Below, piece after piece: positions 46,825 to 58,659 of a stretch of DNA of 64,000 nt; the stretch's first letter is position 1, and each line of letters begins with the position of its first letter. A model generated the notes under the pieces. The model was not told the origin of the DNA. It saw nothing but the letters and a program-made list of their open reading frames with translations, and ran no database searches. A program made the position numbers and the translations under genes. Origin of the DNA: Epiperipatus broadwayi (lineage: Eukaryota > Onychophora > Udeonychophora > Euonychophora > Peripatidae); the NCBI GenBank assembly GCA_028023455.1, contig JAQFVV010006272.1:4443127-4507126 (forward strand), in the 5' to 3' direction.

Positions 46825-47493
46825 TAATATAGATAATATACATATATTTAAGCATTATAGATAGTATACATGTATTTAAATATTATATATATATATTAAA
46901 AACCAATCCCAATATCAATAACAAACAACAATTTCAAACTCATATATATATATATATATAATATAAATGAAATGTCTGATTTCATCATGCCACTTATGCT
47001 TCCAAAAGGCCAAAAACCGAATCATACTTCTGCAATGAGAAATGAAACAACCTATGTCACATCAAATAAAATAGCACAAATAGTGACTTATAGGCACTGA
47101 TAACTCTCAGCAAAACATAGATGAATTGTATCCCCAAAATTCAGGGCCCTGTTTTTTGTCTAGTTTATCTCAGCCACTCAGAGTATCTATTTAATTTCTT
47201 CTCCATCTTTCAGAATACTGAACTGCTCTAAACCAGAGGTCACTTTAGGATGTAATGCACCTACCAAAAAACTGAATGACTAAACAGATACATAGCATCT
47301 CTCACTGAAAGACTCATCACTGATTAAAGACTGTTGATCTGCATAATCAGGACTATGCAATATGTGTTCCTTTTTTTAGTCTGTATGCTTTAAATACAAT
47401 GTAAACATTTTCAGTGTACAAAGAACACTTCATGTTTGAATAAAATATTTTTTTAAAAAAAATTAAAACAAAATTGTAATCATAATAACAATA
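46825..47493. other. AT-rich non-coding stretch
   Basis: No gene recognised. (AT)n microsatellites at about 46,886-46,897 and 46,941-46,962. Confidence 0.55.
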
Positions 47494-47571
47494 ATAAATT
47501 TAATGGTAATAAACTATTATAAATAGTCTTTAAATCTGCAAAAGTACTTTTATTAATTTCTTAAACCTGCC

Positions 47572-48036
47572 TCAACTGCCATTAAATTTGAAAAAAAAAC
47601 CAAAGTGGAAGCAATTCAAATCCCATGAATCCCGTATTTTAATGTTAGCAGCTTGTCTATTTATTAAATGCATTTTGTTCTTATTTATAAAAATAGCCTC
47701 CTTAATTTTTCTTTTATTATGGTTTCTCTCTTCATGAAGAATTTTCACACTTTCAAAATCAAATTTAAATTTATATTTACATATTTTTTCATGATCAAAA
47801 AAAAAAACTGAAGCAGTCATTAAATCACCATTATTATTACTTTTTACACACTTATATAACAATTCATGCTCATTTAATCTCTTCTCAATACTGCATCTCA
47901 ATTCACCTATATATGATAACATACAGTCAAAAAAAATTTGATATATATTACTTTGCTGCTTGACAGGTATGGCATCCTTAGAATTATTGATTAATTTATT
48001 AACATTGTTTGGAACATAAAATGAAGCATTAAACAT
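47572..48036 (-). CDS. PLE copy B GIY-YIG endonuclease
   Basis: 154-codon open stretch with the GIY-YIG nuclease domain that nicks target DNA for PLE integration. IYQIFFDCMLSYIGELRCSI provides the two beta strands (GIYxI...YIGE), then EKRLNEHELLYK. VFFFDHEKICKYKFKF is followed by VKILHEERNHNKRKIKEAIF, whose E-x-x-x-x-x-R-K-x-x-E-A-I pattern holds the catalytic Glu of the PLE type. The C-terminus ends HFGFFFKFNGS. The start shown is just the first Met; the linker upstream (KEMKIDSK then a stop) ties it to the RT. Confidence 0.82.
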   Translation of the reverse strand: MFNASFYVPNNVNKLINNSKDAIPVKQQSNIYQIFFDCMLSYIGELRCSIEKRLNEHELLYKCVKSNNNGDLMTASVFFFDHEKICKYKFKFDFESVKILHEERNHNKRKIKEAIFINKNKMHLINRQAANIKIRDSWDLNCFHFGFFFKFNGS

Positions 48037-48135
48037 GTTCTTATATATATATCCTTAAAAAATTTCACTTGTGGATTTTAAATAAATGGAATAGATATCC
48101 ATCATTTACTATCAATCTTCATTTCCTTTAAACCA

Positions 48136-48955
48136 TTATAATTCTTTTTTAAATTGACATAAAGTATTGTTTATTTGTTCCATTTTATAAACAACATCAA
48201 GCAATTCCTTGGCAAATATTTCAATATTTTTCAATTTATCACTTTGGTAAAGATATAATTTTTTATTATGAAACAAAAAAGATCTAAAACTTGCCATCTT
48301 ATGCACAATTGGTATTTTTGATTTACAATTTATATATCCCCTTTTTTGCAATGGCTTGATTATTAATTTACAATTTAATATACTGTTATCTCTTGTAATA
48401 ATTAAATCCAAATATTTAATATTTTTGTCATGATCCTTTTCAATAGTCCATTTCAAGCCATTCAAATTATTTAATTTCTCTACAAGCAAATTTATAGTAT
48501 TAGTATTTCCACAAACAAAAACATCATCCACATACCTTTTGAAAATTTTAATATCTTTAAAAGAGCACATATTTAAATTTATATTCTCATAAGTAGATAA
48601 TACAAAATTGCAAACCTGTGCAATTAATTATAGGCCAATCTTTAGACATTTTATAATACTGACCCTCAAAAGATGCAACAATATTATCATTAAAATTTTT
48701 TAAAGAATCAACAATAAACTTTATCATATATTTACAAACACCTTTACTTTTTAATGTATGTTCAATTATTTTTATGGAATTCATTCTATTAATAGAACCC
48801 TACATTTCTGTTACATCCAAGAAAGCAATAACATCATTCTCATTGATAACCAAATTTTTAATACTATTTACAAAGTCAAACAATGAAGCAATAGTATTTT
48901 CCCCAAATCCTAAAAACTCTTGTAAAAGCAGAAAAGTAATATTATTATCAATTTT
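48136..48955 (-). pseudogene. PLE copy B reverse transcriptase (N-truncated, frameshifted)
   Basis: Downward from 48,955: FVNSIKNLVINENDVIAFLD (approach to motif A), FEGQYYKMSK followed by PIINC (motif B region, compare FxxxFYxQxxGLPMGxP), then after a frameshift KRYVDDVFVCGN (motif C with both Asp present), TIEKDHDKNIKYLDLIITRD and MASFRSFLFHN. Three frames are used, so it is broken, but it keeps the catalytic YVDD that copy A has lost. Confidence 0.8.
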
Positions 48956-48958
48956 TTT

Positions 48959-49390
48959 GTGACTGTAGTTATCATATATAGGTGAATCGAGGTGCAATAT
49001 AGAGAAGAGATTAAAGGAGCATGAATTGTTATATAAGTGTGTAAAAAGAATAATGTTGATTTAATGACTGCTTTAGTTTTTTTTATCATGTAAAATATGT
49101 AAATATAAATTTAAATTTGATTTTGAAAGCATGAAAATTCATGAAGAGATAGACCATAATAAAAGAAAAATTAAAGAGACTACTTTTATAAATAAAAATA
49201 AAATGCATTTAATAAATAGACACACTGCTAACATTAGAATACAGGATTCATGGGATTTGAATTGATGACGTGCTTCCATTTTGTTTTTGTTTTTTTAATT
49301 TAATGGCAGTTGAGGCAGGTTTAAGAAATTAACCAAAAGTACTTTGGCAGAATTAAAGATTGTTTATAATAGTTTATTACCATTAAATTT
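48959..49390 (+). mobile_element. PLE copy B, inverted 3' fragment
   Basis: Starts at GACTGTAGTTATCATATA (inside the DCMLSYIG coding stretch) and continues YIGESRCNIEKRLKEHELLY to the element's 3' end at about 49,390, closely matching the reverse complement of 47,494-47,930. A single-base change and indels stop the frame. Confidence 0.82.
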
Positions 49391-50694
49391 ACTATTTTTA
49401 TTATATATATATATAAAGAGAGAGAGAGAGAACAAAGTTTTCAGCATTTTTCCATAATGAAGAAGCAGACTCTACTCATTAGATTAGTTAAAAATTTTCT
49501 GACCTTTTATCTTTCTAAGAATAATTTGGTACTCTTTAATAGACTAATACTGTATATCTGATTTATTTATAAATTAAATCCTAATTTTATAAAAATAATT
49601 ATTTAACAAAAATTTTCTGTTCTATCAGATATAAATTCTAGGTTATACCATGTTTAGCTAATAATGTTCCTTCTTTTGAAATAAAATAATGCATATATCT
49701 TCTTTTTTTTTCATATTAATCTTTAGGGTCAATCTTTGTATAGTTGGAGATTATATTGTTGATAAAGGTAATTTTCTTTTTTTCTTTCAATTCATAGATT
49801 GATAATTTAAACTAATGATAATTTTTATCTTTATGTAACAGAATGATAATTCAAATCAATAATAAGTTTAATTTCATTCTTGAGAAAGGAGATAGGCTAT
49901 AAGCATAGCTCTTTCTGTTTGAACATTATATTTTCTGTATATAATAATCAAGCAGCAAAATATTTGTCACTTGAATAGATACTGTTAAGTTAGAAACTTC
50001 ATCTCTATAAACACTTAATCTTATTAGAATAACTCTTTCTTCTCTCTTAATGCAAATCAGTTTGGGTTAAAAACCCAAGTCATTATGTGGAATATACATG
50101 GAATAAACTGAAATATTTTTTTTATAATTTTTGATTCATTAAGGAGAATTTAATTAAATGTTCTAGAATTTGCAGATGAGTAAAATTTTTGACACATCAT
50201 TTTTTAGTAATGTCAATTTTTGCTTAATGTTTTGCCCATCTTTATAAGATTACTGAGTAATGTCTCTAAAATCTTCTTTTAGGGTTTTCTTTTCATCTCA
50301 TTCACATGCCATTATATAGTTTTTGTTATTTGCTATGTTTCAGTTTGAGCTTTGATATTCTATCTTAAATATAAGAAGCACAATATTATTAGGAATCTCT
50401 CTAAATTCTTTCCTATATTAACACAGAAGATCCACTATCCTCTTTGTTTGCTTTAATTTCTCCCTTTAATTTTTCCTTGTTCTTTCTGTACTTACTCTAC
50501 TTTTGTAACATCTCTTCCAGATTCTTCTGCATCTTCCTCTGACTTTTGTCTACTTTTTTTCTTTTCTTGTTTCTCTAGCTCTTCCATAATCTTTCAACAA
50601 CTGATAAAGATGGCAGGTCATTATATCTTTTTAAAACTAGTATGGAAAGTAAAAAGAGTTTAAATATATATAGAAGTAAATGGAACATAGAGTA
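49391..50694. other. AT-rich non-coding stretch
   Basis: No gene recognised. Compound (AT)n(AG)n microsatellite at about 49,404-49,432. Confidence 0.55.
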
Positions 50695-51170
50695 AGAGTT
50701 AATTTATGTTAATAACAAGGAAAGTAGTTTACTGTTTAGGGCTCAAATGGGATCTTTAGCAACAAGGGAATATACATGTAAATGGAAAAATATGGATGAA
50801 TTAGTTTGCAAGTTGTGTAAGGAAGGCATAGAAAATATTAGGCATCTGTTGATTCAATGTCAATGCTTGAAAGCAGAAAAGTTACAAATAATGAAGTTAT
50901 AGAAGACTAAATAAATATAAACAAAGTAATTATACAGAAAGTGGGTTATTGGTTTTTATGTTGGGTTTGGGAACAGATAAGGGGGATTTAGATATGAAGA
51001 TTATGGAGTTGACAAAGATTATGTTGTGGAAATGGGATGGAGCAGAATATGGAGAAATTTAGGGTGGGGAATGGAAAGGGAAGGTAAAGTGGCTAACAGG
51101 TTTCTCTGGACATAGTTGGTGAGCGATTCCTGACTCCATATAAGAAGTCACAGTGCATCACATCTGTCAC
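50695..51170 (+). pseudogene. LINE 3' fragment with zinc-binding RVT tail
   Basis: Plus-strand frame from about 50,718 reads NKESSLLFRAQMGSLATREY, TCKWKNMDELVCKLC, KEGIENIRHLLIQC and CLKAEK. The C-x2-C...H-x4-C pattern preceded by LFRxxxGxLxTRxxxxKW is the zf-RVT domain at the C-terminus of LINE ORF2 proteins. It is a different family from the LINE at 17,757-22,988. Stops follow; the 3' part to about 51,170 has no A tail that I can define. Confidence 0.65.
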
Positions 51171-51584
51171 TTTCATCTAATATTTATTTTTATTATATAA
51201 AATAATACAAATTAAATGCTTACTACTACTTAAAAATTCTACTTACTTCTAATACTAATCCTTTTATGTCTATGTTTCTTAATTTTAGTATTTCTAGTTT
51301 ACAAATACTAAATATTTTAACTTAGTTTGATCATCTATTCTTTAATGGTTTGTATTTCAGTAGTCTGAACATTATAAGATTATTTAGATCTTCATTTTTT
51401 AGTTGCAACCTCAGATCCAGTTTAACTGTTTCTTTGAACCATATATTGGATGTCAAACTATGTAATGAAAAAATAAGGCTATTGTTCTAGTGATTTGATT
51501 TGGCTGTCAATTTGTATAAAAATATAAAATGTATAAGACTTGCTATTTCTGCCTGTCACTAATTTAGATAACAGCAAACATGTT
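51171..51584. other. AT-rich non-coding stretch
   Basis: No gene or element recognised. Confidence 0.5.
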
Positions 51585-52180
51585 GTCAGGGCCTTTCAGA
51601 GAAATTGTGAGGCCCAGGTCAACTAATATTTTAGAAACCCTTCAAAATTTAAAATAAGAACAGGGGGAGAGAGAGAAAAGAAATGAGAGTTTTCACCTAC
51701 AGGACCAAAAACAGAGCTCTGGAGTACTTAGTTATGAGTCACAGAAATGAGCAAGCAGATCAGAGCCAGATGGCACATGGATAGGGTAGAATCACTCTAG
51801 CACTGTTAGTATATGTAAAACACTGTTATCACAGAACTGACTGATAGGGGGTTGACTATTAGTTCTGCTGGTCACTGAGCACTGCAGTCATTTTCATCGC
51901 AGAGTCATCAAATTGGCACCTCATCCCTAAACTGGCTTATGTTTTTGACTCGTAGAATGCCTGCTTGGAAAAGTTTTTCTCAAATATTTTTGGGGGAATT
52001 TAACTGTAAAATTAAGGCTATTTTACAAGCCTTGACATTGCTTTGCCTTCTCCTATATTTTTGTTTAACATATTGAGTTGCTAAGATGAGGCCCTTAACA
52101 TTGCAAGGCTGGAGTCTCCTGCCCCCCCCTCTGATTGGCTCTGCATGTGGTGATATATGAAGAACTAGTATTCTATTCAT
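51585..52180. other. Locally GC-richer segment of unknown origin
   Basis: Clearly less AT-rich than its surroundings, with GGGCCTTTCAGAGAAATTG, AGGGGGTTGACTATTAG and a C-run (GCCCCCCCCTCTG, about 52,120). Short plus-strand open stretches such as VFTYRTKNRALEYLVMSHRN (from about 51,690) are not a family I recognise, and a 66-codon minus frame (51,980-52,180) has no motif. Probably an old insertion. Confidence 0.4.
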
Positions 52181-53404
52181 ATTTAATTCATTATTGATAC
52201 TAATTTGTGTAATGGTATTTATACTAAGATATGAACAATATTACTATGATTACTCTAACTTGTGTTTCAAATTATTATATAAAGTGCCACAATGCATGAT
52301 CAAAGGAAATTCACACATCTACTTAACCATTATTATATCTCAAAATCTAAAATAAGGCAAATATCAAGATATTAGAGATAATGACATAGACAATAAAATA
52401 TTAATTTAATAATGGCAATAATAATAATAATACCTAATTTTTTTTTATAAAGTTATTGAAGAGTAAACTCAAGGTAAACTTAATATTTTAAAAGTTAGCT
52501 GATGCAGACAAATAAAAATAAAAAAAGAATAAAATAAATATTTATTTTTCTTTTTAAAGATTGTGGTAATGTTGTCATGATTACAAAAGCTCGTGCCTTG
52601 TAATCAGAAGAAATCATAATTAATTTTTTGATATTGTAGTCTAAAAATGACTTGATTTATGATCCCTAAAGTTATAAGAGGAATCATGAATGCATTTTCA
52701 ATCTTACAAATATTATTAATAAATAAATGCTAATAAATAAAATAAAATCACATAATTTATCTTAAATGAATTAAAGCTTTTAACTTAATATATATAAAAA
52801 AAAAAATTTTAAATTCATTAAATAGAGAACTTTATACAAATCAAAGATCCTTATAGTGAATCCGCTTTTTTTTTTGCTTTCTGTAGAAGATAAAATTAAA
52901 TAAAAAGGCTGGTTAAAAGATTTTTTACCTCTTACTTAAACATATATAGATTCAGTTCAATTTGGAAAAGATAAGTTTAAAAAAAAGCTAGATTCATAAA
53001 AAAAATTGGCCTTCCCTATAATAAATATTGATTGGCTCTTGGAGATTTTATTGGTGCTATTTGCCTTCCTCTAACAATATTTGCTCTCTTCCCATAATTA
53101 TCATCCCAAGTTATGATCTCAATGAATCCTAAGCTTCAGCTTACTATCTTTTGCTCATAAAATAAAAATTTTAATTGTGTTCATGCAGTAACTCTATAGC
53201 TATAACTGAGTGGCAATTCTATTCTTACGTAAATCTTAACAGGATCTGTGTTTTTTTAAATAAACAAAATAACATAATTTGTGTTAGGTATTTTGCTTTT
53301 TAATTATAACAATTTACATTGTTCTATAGCTAAATTCAGGAAGGATAGGAAAAGAATATATGTTTTTAGATTTAAAACTGTTTTTTCTGATGTTTAATTT
53401 AAGA
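52181..53404. other. AT-rich non-coding stretch
   Basis: No gene or element recognised. Confidence 0.55.
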
Positions 53405-55343
53405 TTATTATCATGATTTTCAACTATTAAGCTACTTGCAAGGTGAAGGTCTCTCCAAAATTTAATCCAATGTCTCTGATCCCTTCTCCACATAACACCG
53501 AGCAGATTACCTTATTTCATCCATCCATCACATGTATAGCATTTTTCTAGGCCTTTTATTCCTGGAATCCCATTTAAGATTTCAAATGGCCATTTATTAT
53601 CATCTCTTTAGCAATATGTCCAGCCAGCTCCCCTTCAGTTTCTTAATTCTTTCAATGATATTAATAATATCTGTTTGTTCTGTCACTCATATACTTTGTT
53701 TTTGATCTCTTCTGTTAAATGTTCAAGTCTCAGATTCATAAATAAGAACTGACAAAATATGTGCTTAATATCTACATTTTTAAACACACGGACATTTTTT
53801 TTTAAATATTATTTCTACCAAAACCACTCCACTCAAGTTTAATTCTATGAATAATTTCACCAATTATTATTCTATTTGTATTAATAATATGATCTAGGTA
53901 TTTGTAATTGTTAACTTGTTCTAATTGATCATTATCAAGCGTTATTTTTTTCTTTTGAGAAAATCTATTGAATATTACTTTAGTCTTTTTAGCATTTGTC
54001 TTTAGTTTTACTTTCATCTGATAAAACTTGCAATATTTCCTGAAGCTCTGAAGCATTATTTGAAAAAACAACAAGATTATCTACAAAATTTAGATGACTG
54101 TAATAATCTCATTTACTTTTATTCCCTTAGCTTTACATTTTAATCCACAAAATACTTTTTTGTAAAACTGCTATAAAAAGTTTTGGAGATAGAGAATCAC
54201 CCTATCATATACCATATCAATATTAATCTTTTTAGTATCACTATGCAATCTAATCATGGACTGTTGCATTATGATGAATATTCTTCAGAGTAGGACAATA
54301 TCCTGGATCTATAAATTGATGATCCAATGTTTCAATCATAGTAAAAATGCTTATAGAATCAAATGCCTTTATGTAAATTACAAAAACAAAGTTTAATGTC
54401 AAACATATTCATTGGTTTTTTTTCTATAACTTCTCTCAATACTTCAATGTGATCCACTGTGCTAAAACTACTTTTAAGTTGATTGTACTTTTGTTTGGTT
54501 ATAAATCCAAAGCTCACTATAGATGAGTTGTACTTATCTTGGTAAAAGTTTTGTATAGAACTGATGAAGACCAAATAATAAGTCTGTTATTTATAATATC
54601 TTTTTATTATATTTTTTTAATATTAATATTCTTACTGCATTGTTTCAATAATCTAGAACTATCATTTAGATATTTGCTATAAAACTTTGACAACGTTTTG
54701 CTATTTCACCTGCTTCTTCAAAATATTGATTATAATTCCATCATTATCTGAAGCTTTTCCCTTTTCCTTAGATTTAATTGTATGTCTCACTTCTTCATTT
54801 AGAATACTGGACTATTCAGAAGATGTAGCAATTGTAAATGATACTTTGTTTTCTTGTTCTTTCTTTTTCATAATAATTCCATTTTTTCTTATTATTATAG
54901 AAATAATTTTCCTGCTAAACTTAAATGGTATTTTATTCCTTTGAAACTTTTACTCTTCAGAATTATGTTTTTTTATATCATTAATTCTTTTTTGTATCAT
55001 TTTACAAATTCTATATCTTCATTTATTCTTAAGGGATCATTTTCATATCTTCCAGATTTCTTCTTTTCTTCACACATTGCCTTGTCTTTGTAGAAAATTT
55101 TTTTGATGAAGTTCTTTATAATTCATTCAAATTTGAATCATTTTCAAAATCATTAATATTTTAAAATGATTTGCAAGTTCTATTTTAAATTCATTGAAAT
55201 GCTTCTGAAGGTTAGGAATATCAACTGGGGTTACTATTTTCCTTAATAATTTTTTGACTCTCTGGTTTTGCATTAACAAATACCTTACATTTCAATAGTC
55301 AATAATCACTTCATGTATTGAATTTATTAAAAACATTACAATC
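53405..55343 (-). pseudogene. RTE LINE copy 4 (decayed)
   Basis: Colinear with copy 3 from its 3' end to about its position 45,525. Recognisable minus-strand pieces: CATTTGTC/TTTAGT block encoding KTNAKKTKVIFNRFSQKK and NNYKYLDHIINTN (53,802-54,074), KSSFSTVDHIEVLREVIE (54,359-54,574), and the GREFISAIR-equivalent near 54,880. Indels throughout. The 5' truncation lies at ACAATCTTGATA near 55,343. Confidence 0.82.
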
Positions 55344-56819
55344 TTGATATATATATAGGTGAGGTTATTAGCATTTAAATAATTTATTTCTGGGAATGAT
55401 TTCAGATCTCACATCCGATTTTTCACAACTCTAATCTTTAAGGAAATACGAATATTATTAGCTCGAATAATATATAATCATATATAAACTAATCATGTAT
55501 AGAAATCATATATATTATAAAGAGCTTTATTAATTTATGACGTAATTATAAATGAAATGTTATTAATATTGTATTGAGAGCTAAACAAGCAGTAACAAAC
55601 TGCTTCTTTTAATAATAAAGAATGACCATCTCATCATAATACTTTATAGCATAGTTACTTCAATTTATTTTAGGCAGAAAACTTTATATATATACCGATA
55701 TTTATTAATATAAATAAAAATTAACCTTAAGCCAACTAGAACATTAAGAAATTACAATGACAACACTAAAATTGTGGAAATAATATAAATATTTTTTAAC
55801 TCATACATAATTTTTCAAAGATTTTTGAAATAGGAGGAAAAAATGGATAATTACTTTAAACTTTATAGAATCCGATTATATTTTTTTTAATTGAAAATAT
55901 TTTTTTTTATTTTAGTTTTCAAAAACATAGCTAAAAGTAAGCAGAAAATTAGATAAATAAAACTTGGATGAACTATAAAAATAGTCACTAGGGTATATGA
56001 GTAGAAAATCGCCTATTTAAGTTAATAAAAAAACATTCCACGGTTATTTAATTTGGAGATATATTAAAATTAGTTAATATTAACATCCACAGTAAGTCAT
56101 CATAATTTTTGTTTTCTAAACCAGTTTTTAAAGTATTTTAAAATATAAATAAAAACTAAATCCCCTCATAATAAGAATATATTATCTTATTTGATAGCAT
56201 AAAAAATTAATATCTCAAGAATTTTATTATCTTACAAAAGCGATTATATATTTTAATATGTTTGCCCAAAGAAAGGTTGGTAGAACAAATAGTCAAAAGA
56301 ATACTACGATCAAGTAACTCTGGTTGAACATCATCATCGGTAATAATTTATCATTGCTTGATATTTTTTAAATACGATTTATTCTAGCACTTCATTTTTA
56401 GAGGAAAAGGCGTTTTAAAAAAATGCTCAAATAATCATTGGAAAGGATTATATCACGTGCTTTGTATATTGAATAACTCGTATTAAATTACTTTTTATAG
56501 GCGTGTAAGTTGTAAAAATCAGACATTAGACTTTTTTTTTTAACTCTTGGGATTTAGAAAAATAATTTATTTCAGTGCTATTTTTAGAACATCGGAAGAG
56601 TAGAATTAACTAAATCTTTTCCACTCATTAAAATTTTTGTAGATGTTTTGACATTCGTAATTAACTCACATTATCTACAATAGTTATCTGAAAATCTAAA
56701 TAAAAATAAATTTATGAAATGTAATTTCTTTTAGTAAGATATTACACAAAAATGTGACAAAAGAGATTATAGAAATCATTCTATAGAATCATAATCCTGT
56801 ATATATAAATATGGATGTG
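55344..56819. other. AT-rich non-coding stretch
   Basis: No gene recognised; isolated CpGs only. Confidence 0.55.
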
Positions 56820-56938
56820 TTCTGTATATCATCATCATCATCATCATTGTCAACTATTATCAGTCCACTGCAGAATAAAGATCCCTCCAAGTTCAATCCA
56901 TCTTCTCCGATCTGTAGTCTCTCTTCTCTTCTGTATAT
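56820..56938 (-). mobile_element. RTE LINE copy 5: 99-bp 3' stub with perfect target-site duplication
   Basis: TTCTGTATAT at 56,820-56,829 and 56,929-56,938 flank a 99-bp minus-strand fragment (56,830-56,928). The fragment holds only the (TGA)n tail and the last coding/UTR bases, including CTGCAGTGGACTGATAATAG. Shadow open frames here are not genes. Confidence 0.9.
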
Positions 56939-57112
56939 ATCTATCCGTTTGCCATCACTTATATCTGTCATCAGTGAATATTTTAACAGCGGATTGGCGG
57001 ATTGGCGTTGTATCTCAAATTTCAATATAAGAGCATATTTGCTTAATTAAATTATGAAAGAATGAAAATATAGTTTGGTGAAGAAAAGAAAACTGCATAA
57101 GCAATTTTCAAA
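56939..57112. other. Short non-coding stretch
   Basis: No element recognised. Confidence 0.5.
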
Positions 57113-57216
57113 TAATTTAAACAGTCAAAACTCTCTATATGTATTATCACTCAGGGCAAGCCAGAGTAATCAATGGATTCCAGAAGGCCTGTGCATAAAA
57201 TCCTCATCTAGTGTCA

Positions 57217-57283
57217 CTCATCCAATATCCCCAGACTAGTTTCTGGCTTGTGGCCTTCATCAGTGAGGAACCTTGGATCTGAG
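57217..57283 (-). ncRNA. Hammerhead ribozyme, type I (family 1), intact core
   Basis: Minus strand, 67 nt. CTGATGA; stem II GGC/GCC closing CACAA, flanked by an A-A mismatch; GAAA; stem III A-U, C-G closing TA; GTC with C17. Stem I: TCCTCA with TGGGGA (six pairs, one wobble), internal loop GGT/TA, then ATCCAA with TTGGAT (six pairs), and CTC/GAG beyond a bulge. All invariant core bases are present, so self-cleavage after GTC is predicted. Confidence 0.82.
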
Positions 57284-57293
57284 AGCACTGCAC

Positions 57294-57343
57294 TGACTAG
57301 TTTCTGGCTTGTGACCTTCATCAGTGAGAAGCCTTGTATCTGA
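57294..57343 (-). ncRNA. Hammerhead ribozyme, truncated (family 1)
   Basis: CTGATGA, GGT/GCC (one wobble), GAAACTAGTC are present, but the downstream strand of stem I is missing after GTCAG and ATCCAA has become ATACAA. It cannot fold a full stem I. Confidence 0.7.
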
Positions 57344-57368
57344 GAGCACTACACCTAAGTGCAGTGTT

Positions 57369-57435
57369 CTCAGATCCAAGTCTCCTCGCTGACGAAGGCC
57401 ATAAGCCAGAAAATAGTCTGGGGATATTGGATGAG
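57369..57435 (+). ncRNA. Hammerhead ribozyme, type I (family 1), stem III weakened
   Basis: CTGACGA (N7 = C), stem II GGC/GCC closing CATAA, GAAA, then ATAGTC, in which the C-G pair of stem III is lost. Stem I is otherwise as in the other copies (TCCTCG with TGGGGA; ATCCAA with TTGGAT). Confidence 0.75.
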
Positions 57436-57467
57436 TAGGCACTAGATGGAGATCCAGGTGCAGTGCT

Positions 57468-57534
57468 CTCAGATCCAAGGCTCCTCACTGATGAAGGCCA
57501 CAAGCCAGAAACTAATCTGAGGATATTGGATGAG
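57468..57534 (+). ncRNA. Hammerhead ribozyme, type I (family 1), altered cleavage triplet
   Basis: CTGATGA, GGC/GCC, GAAAC are intact, but GTC is ATC (ACTAATC), removing the G of the stem III C-G pair; TGAGGA replaces TGGGGA in stem I. Confidence 0.75.
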
Positions 57535-57643
57535 TAGGGATTAGATGGGGATTTTATGCACAGTCCTTCTGGCATCCATTGATTACTCTGGCTTGTACTG
57601 AGTAGCAATATATATAGAGAGTTTTGCCGGATTTAATAACAGT

Positions 57644-58659
57644 TAAGAGCAAGCATAAGAAATGGTGATCATATGATATTTCAAATAATTTTAGAGTTGT
57701 TTCGTCCTTTTTTATATATATACTACATTTCTAGTCCAATCATATGCATATTAGATTGATAACCACAATCTTTCCTTTTTTTATAATAAGTACTAATTCA
57801 GATCTTTGAATTAGTAGATGATAAAGACAAAAATTGTGAAGATAAATAATAAAATTGCAACTTGAATAATGGTCTTTTAAATGTTTGAATTATTATTATT
57901 TTGTCCCAAGGCTTCTAGATCACCTTGGAAATAACTTTGATAAATACTTGTAAAGAAATTTTTGAAAGAAATTATATTGAAAGATTGTCTATGAGAAGAA
58001 AAAAAAGCATCAAAAGTTCAAGCTGCAAAAAGAAACTGATGAACACCTTTAAAGAGTTATCAGTACAAAGTAAAATAATAATAATTAATCAGAAAATAAT
58101 AATTAAATCTAGTTATAAAAAAGTTTAAAAAAATTGTACATGGTTGAATACCATTATTTAGAAAAAAAAGGAAATATTTTTAGATTAGTCATAAATAACA
58201 TAATGAAGATGTACACAAAGACTATATATTCTTGGTACAGTCATTTATAAAAAATAAAATAGTTTAATTGTTAAAAAACCATAGTCAGAGTATGTTTATC
58301 TACATGCTACATATAAAAAGATTAATGATGCTCAGTAATTTTCATAATATAAAACAGAAACTTTGCAATTTTATGCTAATTATTTATATGAAAACCAAAT
58401 CCCAATAGAAAAGCAAATATAATAATATTATAATATCCAGTCATTTTTGTGTCTACCATTATAATGACATGTATATATGTACAGATTACAATTTATATAC
58501 AGAATAATCATTTATAAAAAAGTTGAATGTGAAAAATTAGAACAGCTCAATGAGACTGTTATATCTCATGGCTTAGAAAAACATAATGGTGTGTGTGGAC
58601 ATACATATATATATAAAGTTTAAAGGAAAAGTAGAAATGAACACAAACTTTTTTGTACA
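57644..58659. other. AT-rich non-coding stretch
   Basis: No gene recognised. A 67-codon open frame at 57,925-58,128 is Lys/Ile-rich with no known motif. Confidence 0.5.

Larger units (their letters stand above)
47494..48958 (-). mobile_element. Penelope-like element copy B
   Basis: Minus-strand PLE truncated at its 5' side in the RT domain. The order RT then GIY-YIG endonuclease is diagnostic of Penelope-like elements. Near 48,959 it is joined head to head to an inverted copy of its own 3' end, and the outer ends (47,494 onward and 49,390 backward) match as long inverted repeats of about 430 bp. Confidence 0.85.
57113..57643. repeat. Hammerhead repeat family 1, palindromic array (deleted units)
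   Basis: Outer ends AAAACTCTCTATAT (57,128) and ATATATAGAGAGTTTT (57,608-57,623) are inverted. Two minus-orientation ribozymes are followed by two plus-orientation ones, meeting near 57,350. Spacings between like units are 77 and 99 bp rather than 456, so internal sequence was lost. ATTTAAACAGTC (57,115) and ATTTAATAACAGT (57,630) may be a decayed target duplication. The 72-95 codon open frames across this array are by-products of the repeats. Confidence 0.82.

Noticed and set aside
47260-47340. Hammerhead near the 3' end of PLE copy B (minus GTGATGAGTC)
   Set aside because: No GAAA-type box or closing stems follow the CTGATGA-like word.
56789-57050. Frames with His or Ser/Asp runs on both strands
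   Set aside because: Products of the (ATC)n tail of RTE copy 5.
57260-57608. Two overlapping frames rich in Ser/Pro/Leu (72 and 95 codons)
   Set aside because: They are translations of the ribozyme array; the repeated words LRLVSGLWPSS arise from the repeated DNA units.
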